The notes: a model not told the origin generated them from the letters alone. A stretch of DNA of 41,402 bases from an uncultured Bacteroidales bacterium (GCA_900317745.1 ONHW01000021.1:1-41402), one strand, 5' to 3'; shown: positions 7,774-17,117, numbered from the stretch's first letter. A program made the numbers and translations.

Positions 7774-8784
7774 GTGAAAGAGCTATTCCGCCAGCAGTGG
7801 CGTAAGTTCAAAGTATTCATACACAGCAAGGATGCCTTGGTGTACTTGCTGTTTGTATTGTTAGCCACCCTAATATGGCTGGCCAATGCCCTGAGTACGC
7901 GCAGGACAATCACATTGACTATTCCTGTGACTTACACCCATATCCCTGAGGACTGCATCTTCACCACTGCGCCTTCAGACCATGTGCATGTGACTCTGGA
8001 AGACGAAGGTGTTGATCTGTTTCGCAACCGAAGCAGGAAGTATGAGTTGTCGTTTGATCTATCAGAATACTTTGAGGGCGAAGAAGGCTCGTTCATCATT
8101 CCGATGGACGTACTCCGGCAGGCGATAGCACAACAGTTGGCAGGCGATGCCACACTGGCGGCTTTTGCACCTGAACTACTGAGCGGAAGTTACTCCCGGC
8201 AACACGAAAAAACTGTACCGATTGTATATACAGGGCAGATCAAGCCCGCCTCGCAGCACCAGTTATGCGGCGAAGTGACACTCAGCCCGCGTTATGCAAA
8301 AATTTACGGAACGGAACAGGTTCTATCAGGCATCAACCATGTAGAAACGAGCCTGACAGACTACGAAGGCGTACAAGACACCTTTGCCACCCGATTGGCA
8401 CTGATTGCGCCGCAAGGTGTACGCGTGAAACCCGACAGCATAGAGTTACAAGCCGTGGCGGAGTTATTCACCGAGAAGGCTATACAGCTGACAATCAGCA
8501 CTCCCGACCTGACAGATAAGGGACAAACGCTACATCTGTTTCCGAGTCATGTAACAGTCACGTTCCGCGTAGGCGCTACATGGTTCAACCGCGTGGGCGA
8601 AGGAGATATTGAAGCCTCGGTAGATATGCCTCAGCCCGACATTGATCACCTGCCCGTACACATAGCGAGCCACAATCCGCATATTACGCATATTCGCATC
8701 AAACCCGAAGAAGTAGAATACTTAATTGAGAATTATGAGACCCATTCAGATGGTGGACCTGCAGCAACAGTATCGGAAGATTAA
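7774..8784 (+). CDS. YbbR-like (CdaR-like) membrane-anchored protein
   Basis: A 336-aa protein with an N-terminal cytoplasmic stub, one membrane segment (ALVYLLFVLLATLIWLANAL, residues about 20-40) and an extracytoplasmic region with YbbR-type beta-rich repeats (for example HVHVTLEDEGVDLF, ARYAKIYG-like SPRYAKIYGTEQVL, VRVKPDSIEL). In Firmicutes YbbR/CdaR regulates the diadenylate cyclase CdaA; in Bacteroidota it lies with nusB and yajC and its partner is not established. The start is GTG 7774 directly behind a repeat. The last 50 bp overlap the following aminotransferase gene, so the C-terminal tail (HSDGGPAATVSED) may be an acquired read-through extension. Confidence 0.82.
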   Translation: MKELFRQQWRKFKVFIHSKDALVYLLFVLLATLIWLANALSTRRTITLTIPVTYTHIPEDCIFTTAPSDHVHVTLEDEGVDLFRNRSRKYELSFDLSEYFEGEEGSFIIPMDVLRQAIAQQLAGDATLAAFAPELLSGSYSRQHEKTVPIVYTGQIKPASQHQLCGEVTLSPRYAKIYGTEQVLSGINHVETSLTDYEGVQDTFATRLALIAPQGVRVKPDSIELQAVAELFTEKAIQLTISTPDLTDKGQTLHLFPSHVTVTFRVGATWFNRVGEGDIEASVDMPQPDIDHLPVHIASHNPHITHIRIKPEEVEYLIENYETHSDGGPAATVSED

Positions 8785-9865
8785 GCCCGAGATGGATGCT
8801 GCCATTCAAGCAGTAATAGACAGCGCCGCATTTGTAAAAGGTGCACAAGTAGAGCAATTTGCACGAAACCTGGAGAACTATACCGGTTCACACCACGTTA
8901 TTCCTGTGGCTAACGGCACAGAAGCGCTGCAGATAGCCCTGATGGCTCTGGGCTTAAAACCCGGGGATGAAGTGATTACACCGACATTCACATTCATCGC
9001 GACTGCAGAAGTAGTCGCTTTGCTCGGCTTGACACCTGTGGTTGTAGATGTAGAATGGGGCACGATGAACATGTCGGTAGAAGCAGTGAAGCGTGCCATC
9101 ACGCCCAAGACGAAAGCTATCGTTCCGGTACACTTGTTCGGGCAATGTGCTGACATGGAGCCGCTATTGGCGCTTGCCAAGGAGCATAATCTGTACGTCG
9201 TGGAAGATACGGCTCAAGCCATAGGTGCACAATACACCTTCAGCGACGGACATACAGCGCAAGCCGGCACGATGGGGAATATAGGCTGCACAAGTTTCTT
9301 CCCGTCAAAGAATCTGGGTTGCTACGGTGACGGCGGTGCGTTGTTCACCAACGACGACACATTGGCAGAGGCTATCCGCACCATTGCCAACCACGGTATG
9401 AAAGTGCGCTACCACCACGATATGATCGGTGTCAATTCACGTTTGGACACTATTCAAGCCGCAGTGCTGGATACGAAACTGCCCCATCTGGATGAGTACA
9501 TAGCCGCACGTCAGCGCGCAGCCGCATACTATGACCGGGCTTTCGCCGGATGCAGCAAGATACTTACTCCGGAACGCAGCCAGAACAGCACCCACGTATT
9601 TCACCAATACACTCTGCGTATTACGGGTACAGACCGCAACAAAGTTCGCGAGGCTCTGACCGCAGCCGGAGTACCGGCAATGATATACTACCCCATCCCT
9701 CTGCACCTGCAGAAAGCCTATCAGGATCCCCGCTACAAAGCAGGCGACTTTCCCGTAGCCGAACAACTGGCTGCCAGCGTACTATCGCTGCCGATGCATA
9801 CCGAGTTGGATGACGAGCAACTGGCATACATAACCGAGCAAGTGTTACGCGCCGTAGAGGCGTAA
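8735..9865 (+). CDS. DegT/DnrJ/EryC1/StrS-family aminotransferase
   Basis: A PLP-dependent sugar aminotransferase of the kind that aminates UDP- or dTDP-keto-sugars for LPS O-antigen, capsule or glycan synthesis. Visible are MVDLQQQY at the N terminus, VANGTEALQIALMALGLKPGDEVITP, the PLP-phosphate/ring region VVEDTAQAIGA, and the Schiff-base lysine in FFPSKNLGCYGDGGA (K192 from the chosen start). ATG 8735 gives 376 aa and overlaps ybbR by 50 bp; a TTG at 8726 would add three residues. The substrate cannot be read from the sequence. There are no other sugar-nucleotide genes nearby, and it occupies the place where coaE usually follows ybbR in Bacteroides-like genomes. Confidence 0.9.
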   Translation: MRPIQMVDLQQQYRKIKPEMDAAIQAVIDSAAFVKGAQVEQFARNLENYTGSHHVIPVANGTEALQIALMALGLKPGDEVITPTFTFIATAEVVALLGLTPVVVDVEWGTMNMSVEAVKRAITPKTKAIVPVHLFGQCADMEPLLALAKEHNLYVVEDTAQAIGAQYTFSDGHTAQAGTMGNIGCTSFFPSKNLGCYGDGGALFTNDDTLAEAIRTIANHGMKVRYHHDMIGVNSRLDTIQAAVLDTKLPHLDEYIAARQRAAAYYDRAFAGCSKILTPERSQNSTHVFHQYTLRITGTDRNKVREALTAAGVPAMIYYPIPLHLQKAYQDPRYKAGDFPVAEQLAASVLSLPMHTELDDEQLAYITEQVLRAVEA

Positions 9866-9901
9866 CTATCCTCACGAATGATCTACTAAACGCACTGGAT
9901 T

Positions 9902-11500
9902 ATGGATCTATCACTTACCCAACGCCAGAGTCTGCTAACCAAGCTTAGTCCGCAACAGATACAGATTGTACGCCTGCTGGAGATTCCCGGTGTGGAGCTG
10001 CAACGCCGTATCAACGAAGAGTTGCAGGAAAACCCTGCTTTGGACGAAGGCAAGGATCCGCAAGCCATACGCGAGGAGGATGAGCAGAAGCGCAGCGAAG
10101 AGTTTGACGGTGACGAGTACGGTAATGACAGTTATGCCAACGATGAGTCAGATGCAGACGACTATCGCGAAGCATCAATGGGCGAATCCTACTCAAGCGA
10201 ATCGTCGCAAGCAGACACGACATACAATGATTCCGACTACGCCAACCCGCTGGACAATCCCGAGTTCAACTACGATGATTATGTGACGGATGACGAGACG
10301 CCGGACTACAAGACGCGCATCACAAACTACAGCGATCCGCAAGATACAATGGACAACACGTTCACCGGCACGCCATCGCTGATAGAGCACCTGAAGTCTC
10401 AGGTTTATCTGACGAAGATGACCAAGCCCGAACGTCACATAGCCAAATTCGTTGTCGGCAACATTGACGAAGACGGCTATCTGCGTCGCACTGCCGAGGA
10501 GCTGGAGGATGATCTGGCCTTCCGCGAATCGCTGATTGTTCCGCATGAGCAGATGCTGGATATTATAGAGCAAATCAAGCAGTTTGATCCTGCCGGTGTC
10601 GGTGCTCACGACTTAAAGGAGTGCCTATTGATACAACTTCAGCAGCGCGAACCCACGATAGCCAATCAACGTGCAATACAGGTATTGACAGAACATTTTG
10701 AGGCATTCAGCCGCAGGCATTTTGACCGCATCCGCACACGCTTAGGTTTGACCGAAGAAGAGATGCGTGACGTTATAAGCGAGATAGAACACCTCAATCC
10801 TACACCCGGTGCAGAATGGGCCGGAACGAGTTATGACAATCACGGAGCTACAATAATACCTGATTTTCTTGTAGAGAACAGAGATGGCGAACTGGTGATG
10901 CAACTGCTGGACGGAGAGATACCCGACCTGCACGTTAACTCGGATTATCAGGAGATGATGAAGAACTATGCCGGACGCAAGAACCAGTTGACGGACGCGG
11001 AAAAAGAGACCGTGCAGTTTGTAAAATCAAAGATTGACAGTGCAAAATGGTTTATAGACGCCATCAAGCAGCGCAACGAGACACTGACACGCACCATGAT
11101 GGCGATTGTAGAGGCGCAAAGCGACTTCTTCTATGAAGGCGATGACTCGGCTCTCAAGCCGATGATTCTGCAGGACATAGCGGACAAAACCGGTTACGAT
11201 GTATCCACCATCTCACGCGTAAGTAACAGCAAATATGTACAGACCGAGTTCGGCATATACCCGCTAAAACACTTCTTCTCCGAAGGAATGCAGAACATCG
11301 AAGGCGACGAAGTGTCCACGCGCGAAATCAAACAGGCATTACGCGAGATTATCGACCGCGAAGACAAGTCACACCCGCTGAACGATGACGAGCTGGTAGA
11401 GGCGATGAAGGTTGCCGGCTACACCATAGCACGACGAACGGTAAGCAAGTATCGCCAACAGATAGGCAAATCTATCGCGCGACTGAGAAAACAACTTTAG
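9902..11500 (+). CDS. rpoN: RNA polymerase sigma-54 factor RpoN
   Basis: Alternative sigma factor recognising -24/-12 promoters and requiring an AAA+ activator. The 532-aa protein has the N-terminal activator-interacting region I (LTQRQSLLTKLSPQQIQIVRLLEIP, ending LQENPAL), then an unusually long and acidic region II (about residues 45-150, rich in Asp, Glu, Ser, Tyr), the core-binding region, and region III with the HTH and the RpoN box ARRTVSKYRQQ close to the C terminus. The two preceding helices IKQALREIIDREDKSHPLNDDELVEAM are typical. No sigma-54 activator is encoded in the window, and I did not find a convincing -24/-12 site near its neighbours. Confidence 0.96.
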   Translation: MDLSLTQRQSLLTKLSPQQIQIVRLLEIPGVELQRRINEELQENPALDEGKDPQAIREEDEQKRSEEFDGDEYGNDSYANDESDADDYREASMGESYSSESSQADTTYNDSDYANPLDNPEFNYDDYVTDDETPDYKTRITNYSDPQDTMDNTFTGTPSLIEHLKSQVYLTKMTKPERHIAKFVVGNIDEDGYLRRTAEELEDDLAFRESLIVPHEQMLDIIEQIKQFDPAGVGAHDLKECLLIQLQQREPTIANQRAIQVLTEHFEAFSRRHFDRIRTRLGLTEEEMRDVISEIEHLNPTPGAEWAGTSYDNHGATIIPDFLVENRDGELVMQLLDGEIPDLHVNSDYQEMMKNYAGRKNQLTDAEKETVQFVKSKIDSAKWFIDAIKQRNETLTRTMMAIVEAQSDFFYEGDDSALKPMILQDIADKTGYDVSTISRVSNSKYVQTEFGIYPLKHFFSEGMQNIEGDEVSTREIKQALREIIDREDKSHPLNDDELVEAMKVAGYTIARRTVSKYRQQIGKSIARLRKQL

Positions 11501-11524
11501 TTGCACAAGGAATACGAATAGAAG

Positions 11525-12154
11525 ATGAACAATACGCTATATTACCTATCTCGCAGCTTGTCGGCAGTGCTGTACCCGATGTTCATTCCGACATACGGAA
11601 TGCTGATATACTTTCTGTCACTCCGAGAGTTTATATCCTACCCTGCTCCACTGATATGGATAGGAGTGCTTGGTACGCTGGTATTCACCTGTCTGTTGCC
11701 GCTATCGGTAATTCTGGTGATGATTCATCGCGGAAATCTGACAGACATTTACATCCGCAACCCGAAGCAACGTACTATGCCGTATATATATTCGACTATC
11801 TGCTACGGTTTTTGGGCATACTTCTGCAGTCAAGTGATGCATCTGCCGCAATTCATCGTGCTAACAGCTATCGGATCAACGGTGGTGCTCCTGCTGATTC
11901 TGCTGATTAACCGCACGTGGAAGATCAGTGCCCATCTGGCAGCGTTGGGAGGTCTGTTCGGAGCTATGATGAGTTTCAGCCTGAGTACCGGAGTAAGTGC
12001 TATACCGGCTTTGATCGGTTGCTCGATAGCAGCCATACTGCTGATGTTTGCCCGCGTATATGACGGCTCACACACTCCACTGCAAGTAATATGCGGCTAC
12101 CTATTGGGCACAATGGCGACATTCCTGCCCAACCTGGTTGCAGAAAGTTTATAA
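11525..12154 (+). CDS. PAP2-like polytopic membrane protein
   Basis: A 209-aa integral membrane protein with about six hydrophobic segments. It carries degenerate versions of the three PAP2 lipid-phosphatase motifs: NPKQRTMPY (for KxxxxxxRP), KISAHLAALGG (for PSGH) and ARVYDGSHTPLQVICGYLLG (for SRx5Hx3D). The last retains R, five residues, H, but has Gln where the charge-relay Asp is expected. It may therefore bind lipid phosphates, act differently, or be inactive. The start is ATG 11525, 22 bp after rpoN, and the gene is probably in the same operon. The following DUF4105 gene is also an envelope protein. Confidence 0.6.
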   Translation: MNNTLYYLSRSLSAVLYPMFIPTYGMLIYFLSLREFISYPAPLIWIGVLGTLVFTCLLPLSVILVMIHRGNLTDIYIRNPKQRTMPYIYSTICYGFWAYFCSQVMHLPQFIVLTAIGSTVVLLLILLINRTWKISAHLAALGGLFGAMMSFSLSTGVSAIPALIGCSIAAILLMFARVYDGSHTPLQVICGYLLGTMATFLPNLVAESL

Positions 12155-12165
12155 TTAACTGAAAG

Positions 12166-13203
12166 GTGACTGGCAAGAATACCATATTTAGCATTTTGAG
12201 CAGTTTGCTACTGGCAGGTTCGCTGCTCGTGGCGTCTCCCTCACGCGCTGACGAAGTGCGACTGCTAAGTGAGGAAGCAAAGATCTACCTGCTCACATGC
12301 AGCCCGGGAGAGGCTTTATACGAGCGCTACGGGCACACTGCGCTGATGGTGATTGACAACGAGTTAGGTATCTCGGATGTGTATAACTATGGTATATTTG
12401 ACTTTGATGCGCCACACTTCTATTGGCGTTTTGTACGCGGAGAGACGTACTATCAGTTAGGCAAAGAGAGTGCCGATTGGTTCTTCCGCATATACAAGCA
12501 CAGCGGTCGCGAGGTTTATATTCAGGAACTGAACTTGACGCCTGAAGACAAAGATGCCATATACCGCGCACTAATCATCAACTACTATCCCGAGAACCGC
12601 GTTTACCTGTACAACTTCGTATTCGACAACTGTGCCACACGCCCCTACCACCTGCTGATGGATGCATTGAAGGCAGACAGTAGCCAGGCGCAGACTATCC
12701 AATCATCGTACAAAGGTGCAGAGGGTATGACCTACCGGCAGTTCATCAGGCACTATACACCCAAAGGCTCCTGGAGCGACCTGGGAATCAATCTGCTGTT
12801 CGGTCCAAAAGCGGACAAAGCCATGCAAGGTGAGCAGCGATTGTTCCTTCCGGAAGAACTGATGAACTACATCGAAGCGTGCACCATAATCGGGGGCAAA
12901 TCGTTGGTAAAAGGCAGTCATGTGCAGCCTTTCACCATTGAGGAGGTGCCCTGGTACAAGACCTGGTACTTCGGCATGGCGGTATTGTTTGCAGTATTGG
13001 CTGCATTGTCACTATTCGACCGCAAACGCGGAGCACGCACCAAATGGGTGGACTACATTTTATACGGCATATATGCGTTGCTGCTACTATTGGTAACGTT
13101 CCTCACATTCTTTTCTATTCATCCGTTGGTAGGTTACGGACCGTACCTGCTGATTATACCTACGATTCATCTATGCGCACGAATCATCTATCTTTGGCGA
13201 TAA
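12166..13203 (+). CDS. DUF4105 (Lnb-like periplasmic domain) membrane protein
   Basis: A 345-aa envelope protein. It has an N-terminal signal peptide ending near SPSRA, then a Lnb N-terminal-like/DUF4105 domain with the hallmark TCSPGEALYERYGHTALMV, NYGIFDF and NCATRPY segments (residues about 40-170). The conserved His and Cys of these motifs resemble NlpC/P60-like papain-fold sites, which would suggest amidase or acyl-transfer activity, but the reaction is unknown. Three C-terminal membrane segments (about 265-345) anchor it. The start is GTG 12166, since no ATG lies before the signal peptide. Its last 31 bp overlap the start of the next gene, implying translational coupling. Confidence 0.78.
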   Translation: MTGKNTIFSILSSLLLAGSLLVASPSRADEVRLLSEEAKIYLLTCSPGEALYERYGHTALMVIDNELGISDVYNYGIFDFDAPHFYWRFVRGETYYQLGKESADWFFRIYKHSGREVYIQELNLTPEDKDAIYRALIINYYPENRVYLYNFVFDNCATRPYHLLMDALKADSSQAQTIQSSYKGAEGMTYRQFIRHYTPKGSWSDLGINLLFGPKADKAMQGEQRLFLPEELMNYIEACTIIGGKSLVKGSHVQPFTIEEVPWYKTWYFGMAVLFAVLAALSLFDRKRGARTKWVDYILYGIYALLLLLVTFLTFFSIHPLVGYGPYLLIIPTIHLCARIIYLWR

Positions 13204-14636
13204 TATGTTTGCTGATCAGCATCAGCGTTCAGTCAGCTCCTCGGTTGACTGTATTGATCACGGTGGACGGCATGCGTCAGGAGACGCTTGACCAACTTCG
13301 TCCGTATTGGCAACAAGGCGGATTACGCACCTTGTCGGAAGAAGCCTATCAGACAACTATCCGTTTTCCGCACATCGTATATGGCGGCAGCGAATGCGTA
13401 GCCACTCTTATGACCGGCACTACGCCTGCAGAACACAGCATCGCAGCCGACACCTATTTCCGCCGTAGCGACAGAAGAGCACATGCGATTCTGGAAGACG
13501 GCAACGAGCATGGAATAGGCGTACAATGCTCCCTGTCACCGCTTAACTTACCCGCCTCGACTATAGGTGACGAGCTTCGGGTCAGATACGGCAAGCGCGC
13601 ACATATCTACGCTTTAGGGCTGGATGCCAACACCAGTATCCTGATGGCAGGACATGCTGCCGACGGCTGCTGCTGGCTGGATCAGGAGACTGCCAAATGG
13701 GTAAGCACCTCGTACTATGGCAACGAACTGCCCAAAGCACTTAATACATGGAACGAAGGTACGCGGCGCGACGAACTGCTTGCGCGCACGTGGACTCCGC
13801 GTATAGACATTGATCTGTACAGCGCACCTACCGAACAAGAGCAGAAGAAAGGATTCAACTATACGACCGAGCAACTGCTGCATACACCTGCAGCAAACAC
13901 CATGGTGATTGAAAGTGCACTCGCTCTGCAAAAACAAGAGCACCTGGGAGAAGACAATATTCCCGACCTGCTATGCCTGCACCTGACAACCTGCAGCCCG
14001 GCAGCCACCACCGACCAATTACGCTCGGCTGAGCAAGAAGATATGTACCTGTGGCTCAATCAAGATTTAGGTTACCTGATTGACCAATTGGCACGAATCG
14101 TGGATACCAAGCACCTGCGTGTAGTTGTGGTAGGGCTACCACGACTCGGGCAGGACATTGCGGCATTACAAGTCGCGCGAATGCCGGTACAATACTTCAA
14201 TGTTGACCGTGCCGCAGCACTTACCGCCACCTATCTAATGGCATTGTACGGCACAGAACGTTGGGTGGACGGAGGGTACGGTCAGTCGATTTATCTGAAC
14301 CGCTCACTGATTGAACAGAAACATCTGTCACTGCCCCAACTACAACAACAGGTGGCAGCGTTTCTGATGGATTTTGAGGGTGTAGCCGCAGCATTTCCGT
14401 TTACAGAAGCATTAGGCAGTGTTGCCTTGGCAAATACTGTAAACAAAAAAGGGTTCGGAGATGTGGTATTCACGCTGCAGCCGCACTGGCTACTCAAGGC
14501 CAATGACAACAATCTGCTTGATCATGTTGTAGAAGCCTCGCCTACCGTACCGGTAATGATATGGTCGGGCGCATATCAGGCATTCCCGACAGGAATAACC
14601 GATGCCACACAGATAAAAGCGCTGCTGCTGGAATAA
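13173..14636 (+). CDS. Degenerate alkaline-phosphatase-superfamily protein
   Basis: A 487-aa exported protein related to the PafA/nucleotide pyrophosphatase type of alkaline phosphatase. ATG 13173 begins a clear signal peptide (MRTNHLSLAIICLLISISVQSA), whereas the longer open frame back to 13044 lies inside the previous gene. The first metal aspartate is kept (LITVDGM, D32), and the TGTTPAEHSI segment that follows the nucleophile is recognisable. However, the nucleophile region reads IVYGGSECVAT with no Thr at the expected place (residue 72/73 is Gly/Ser). The DxxGH metal site and the TADHG metal site seem to be replaced (HLTTCSPAATTDQ and VVVVGLPRLGQ). It is probably a pseudoenzyme, perhaps binding rather than hydrolysing a phosphorylated or lipid ligand. 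Confidence 0.72.
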   Translation: MRTNHLSLAIICLLISISVQSAPRLTVLITVDGMRQETLDQLRPYWQQGGLRTLSEEAYQTTIRFPHIVYGGSECVATLMTGTTPAEHSIAADTYFRRSDRRAHAILEDGNEHGIGVQCSLSPLNLPASTIGDELRVRYGKRAHIYALGLDANTSILMAGHAADGCCWLDQETAKWVSTSYYGNELPKALNTWNEGTRRDELLARTWTPRIDIDLYSAPTEQEQKKGFNYTTEQLLHTPAANTMVIESALALQKQEHLGEDNIPDLLCLHLTTCSPAATTDQLRSAEQEDMYLWLNQDLGYLIDQLARIVDTKHLRVVVVGLPRLGQDIAALQVARMPVQYFNVDRAAALTATYLMALYGTERWVDGGYGQSIYLNRSLIEQKHLSLPQLQQQVAAFLMDFEGVAAAFPFTEALGSVALANTVNKKGFGDVVFTLQPHWLLKANDNNLLDHVVEASPTVPVMIWSGAYQAFPTGITDATQIKALLLE

Positions 14637-14658
14637 CCCGGATGCACAAAGAAAGGAT

Positions 14659-15318
14659 ATGAATCATTGGCTTGAGATAAAACAATTGCTGCCCGCACAT
14701 GTACAATTGGTAGCGGTAAGCAAGTACCATTCAATTGAGCAGATTGCAGAAGCGTATACTGCCGGTTGCAGGGATTTTGGCGAAAGCAGAGTGCAGGAAC
14801 TTCGCACCAAGCAAGAAGCACTGCCGAAAGATATCCGCTGGCACTTTATAGGGCACCTGCAAACCAACAAAGTACGCGATTTGCTACGGCTCAATCCTTA
14901 CCTGATTCAGTCGGTTGACTCCGAGCGGCTGCTTGCTGCCATTGATGCGGAAGCCGGCAAACAAGGTCTGGTACAAAATATCCTACTGGAGATTCACGTG
15001 GCGGCAGAGGCAACGAAGAGCGGCTTCTCTCCCGAGGAATTTCGGGCTCTATTGGCATCACTCAACGAACACCCCTATCACAACATACACATTTGCGGAA
15101 TCATGGGCATGGCTACAAACACCGATGAGGAGACTGAGATACGCCGATGCTTTGCCCAACTGTACCGCCTTGCCGAAGATATGAACCACTGCGGTTGTGT
15201 AAACTGCGAGAACGCACCAATAATATCCATGGGCATGTCGGACGATTACCCTATTGCGATAAGCGAAGGCAGCACCATGGTGCGTATAGGTTCCGCCATT
15301 TTCGGAGAAAGAGAATAA
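14659..15318 (+). CDS. yggS: PLP homeostasis protein, YggS/PROSC family
   Basis: A single-domain fold-type-III PLP-binding protein (219 aa) that controls the pool of free pyridoxal phosphate and affects amino-acid and keto-acid balance; it has no known catalytic activity. The PLP lysine is in LVAVSKYHS (K22). Further family motifs are FGESRVQEL, WHFIGHLQTNKV, HVAAEATKSGF, GIMGMAT and the phosphate-binding C-terminal part SMGMSDDYPIAISEGSTMVRIGSAIFG. An AAGGA ribosome-binding site lies before ATG 14659. It is the only housekeeping gene between the envelope genes and the BspA-like gene. Confidence 0.95.
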   Translation: MNHWLEIKQLLPAHVQLVAVSKYHSIEQIAEAYTAGCRDFGESRVQELRTKQEALPKDIRWHFIGHLQTNKVRDLLRLNPYLIQSVDSERLLAAIDAEAGKQGLVQNILLEIHVAAEATKSGFSPEEFRALLASLNEHPYHNIHICGIMGMATNTDEETEIRRCFAQLYRLAEDMNHCGCVNCENAPIISMGMSDDYPIAISEGSTMVRIGSAIFGERE

Positions 15319-15335
15319 TATAATACTTCTATCAA

Positions 15336-17117
15336 ATGAAACGAACAATCATTATATCGGTCATCCTAATTGCCGGTACAATCAGTTTTGCCGCAGAGCC
15401 AACGGCATACGTTGACAATTTTGTTTACACCCTTGATTACGCACACCACACAGCTGAAGTAGCAGCCAATCCGAAAGCAAGCGGCGACATTATTATCCCC
15501 GAGCAGATCAAGGACGGCGAAGGCAAAACATATACCGTTACCTCACTGAGCGCAGAAGCATTCAAGGGATGCAAAGGGGTGACATCGATCGTTCTGCCAC
15601 CCACAATCAAACAACTATACCGTTCATCGCTCGAAGGAACAGGAGTATTTGCCAATCGCGAACTATGGAACGATGGAGCATTATATATCGACGGTTGCCT
15701 GATAGCCGTTGACAAAACAATCAGCAAGCCCAAGTTTGTTGTAGCCGATGATACACGCGTGATAGCAGGCGGAGCATTTCAGGGCAATAAGACAGTTACA
15801 GCAGTTGTACTGCCTCAATCCGTGAGCAGAATTGATGTATTCACTTTCCGCGACTGCAAGAATCTGCAAAAGGTCACCTTTGGCAGACACATAACCTCCA
15901 TTGGTCGCGATGCATTCACCGGCTCTGGAATATACCTGAACGAGAAGAAATGGAAGAAAGGTATATTGTATGTCGATTCATGCCTTATAGCGGTCAACAA
16001 AGAATTGCCCGCCAAGGTGCAATACAAGACTCCGTACCGCCTGATAGCAGAAGGAGCATTCGCGCAAAATACGGTTATTCAATCGGTGGAACTGTCTCCC
16101 ATGCTGGAGACCTTGCCTGCCGCATGCTTTTACGAGTGTGCTAACCTACAGAATGTAAAACTACCTGCCGCGCTGCGAGAGATCGGAGCATTCGCGTTCT
16201 ACCGCTGTTCGCTACTGAAGGATATCAACATACCTGCCGGACTGTCGAAAGTCGGTGACGGAGTATTCTACGAATGCAGCGCATTATCCAATCTGACATT
16301 GCCGGAAGGAGTTGAAGAAATAGGCAAAGCCTGCTTCTTCGGCTGCAAGTCGTTCACGGCATTTCATTTGCCTCAGGCACTCAAGCAGATAGGTGACGGT
16401 GCGTTTGCCGGATGCATTCGATTGGAATCAATCAAACTGCCGGATAAGCTGGAGAGCATAGGTAAGCAATGCTTCGCCGGATGCACAGGCTTGGAGCAAA
16501 TAATTATTCCGGAAAAGATTATTGTTATTTCCGAAGAAGCGTTTGCAGGCTGCAACCACATATACAAAGCAGTGCTTCCCGAGAATCTCTACGCTATCCA
16601 TAACGGTGCTTTTCGCGGTTGCGGACGATTGGAGCGGATAGATATACCTGATCGCACATTTACCATAGGCAAAGATGCATTCTCAGGCTGCTCATCGCTG
16701 GAGCAAGTTAATCTGGGCGAAGATTTGCATACGATAGAGGACGGAGCGTTTGCCAACTGCACGCGCATTGAACAAATGGATATACCCGGCGAAGTGACAT
16801 CAATCGGCATAGGCGCTTTTGACGGCTGCTACGGTTTGCGCAAGCTCACTCTGCCCAAGAGTCTGCGATATATCGACCGCGAAGCCTTCCAATCCTGCCG
16901 CGGGTTACGAGAAATTAAGTTACCTAAGGGATTGGAGCGAATCGGCGCACGGGCTTTTGCACAATGCAAGCAACTGCGTAAAGTGGAGTTGCCTGCCAAA
17001 CTGAAAGAAGTAGGCGAAGAAGCATTTCGCGATTGCGAAATGCTGCCCTCACTCCAACTTGCTCTGCCTGACGACTGCATCGTTGGCAAGAACGCTTTTA
17101 AAGGATGTAAAGAATAA
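15336..17117 (+). CDS. BspA-like leucine-rich-repeat surface protein
   Basis: A 593-aa exported protein. A signal peptide (residues 1-20) precedes a region with two larger modules of the form LYIDGCLIAVDK / LYVDSCLIAVNK. These are followed by a continuous array of about 23-residue LRR_5 (BspA/TpLRR-type) repeats with consensus F.GC..L..I.LP..L..IG..A, running from about residue 230 to the C terminus. Proteins of this class in oral and gut Bacteroidota bind host or partner-cell proteins and mediate adhesion, but the ligand here is unknown. The repeats end at FKGCKE, and there is no T9SS C-terminal sorting domain, lipobox or membrane anchor, so how it is displayed is unclear. It ends 11 bp from the convergent CYTH gene. 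Confidence 0.88.
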   Translation: MKRTIIISVILIAGTISFAAEPTAYVDNFVYTLDYAHHTAEVAANPKASGDIIIPEQIKDGEGKTYTVTSLSAEAFKGCKGVTSIVLPPTIKQLYRSSLEGTGVFANRELWNDGALYIDGCLIAVDKTISKPKFVVADDTRVIAGGAFQGNKTVTAVVLPQSVSRIDVFTFRDCKNLQKVTFGRHITSIGRDAFTGSGIYLNEKKWKKGILYVDSCLIAVNKELPAKVQYKTPYRLIAEGAFAQNTVIQSVELSPMLETLPAACFYECANLQNVKLPAALREIGAFAFYRCSLLKDINIPAGLSKVGDGVFYECSALSNLTLPEGVEEIGKACFFGCKSFTAFHLPQALKQIGDGAFAGCIRLESIKLPDKLESIGKQCFAGCTGLEQIIIPEKIIVISEEAFAGCNHIYKAVLPENLYAIHNGAFRGCGRLERIDIPDRTFTIGKDAFSGCSSLEQVNLGEDLHTIEDGAFANCTRIEQMDIPGEVTSIGIGAFDGCYGLRKLTLPKSLRYIDREAFQSCRGLREIKLPKGLERIGARAFAQCKQLRKVELPAKLKEVGEEAFRDCEMLPSLQLALPDDCIVGKNAFKGCKE

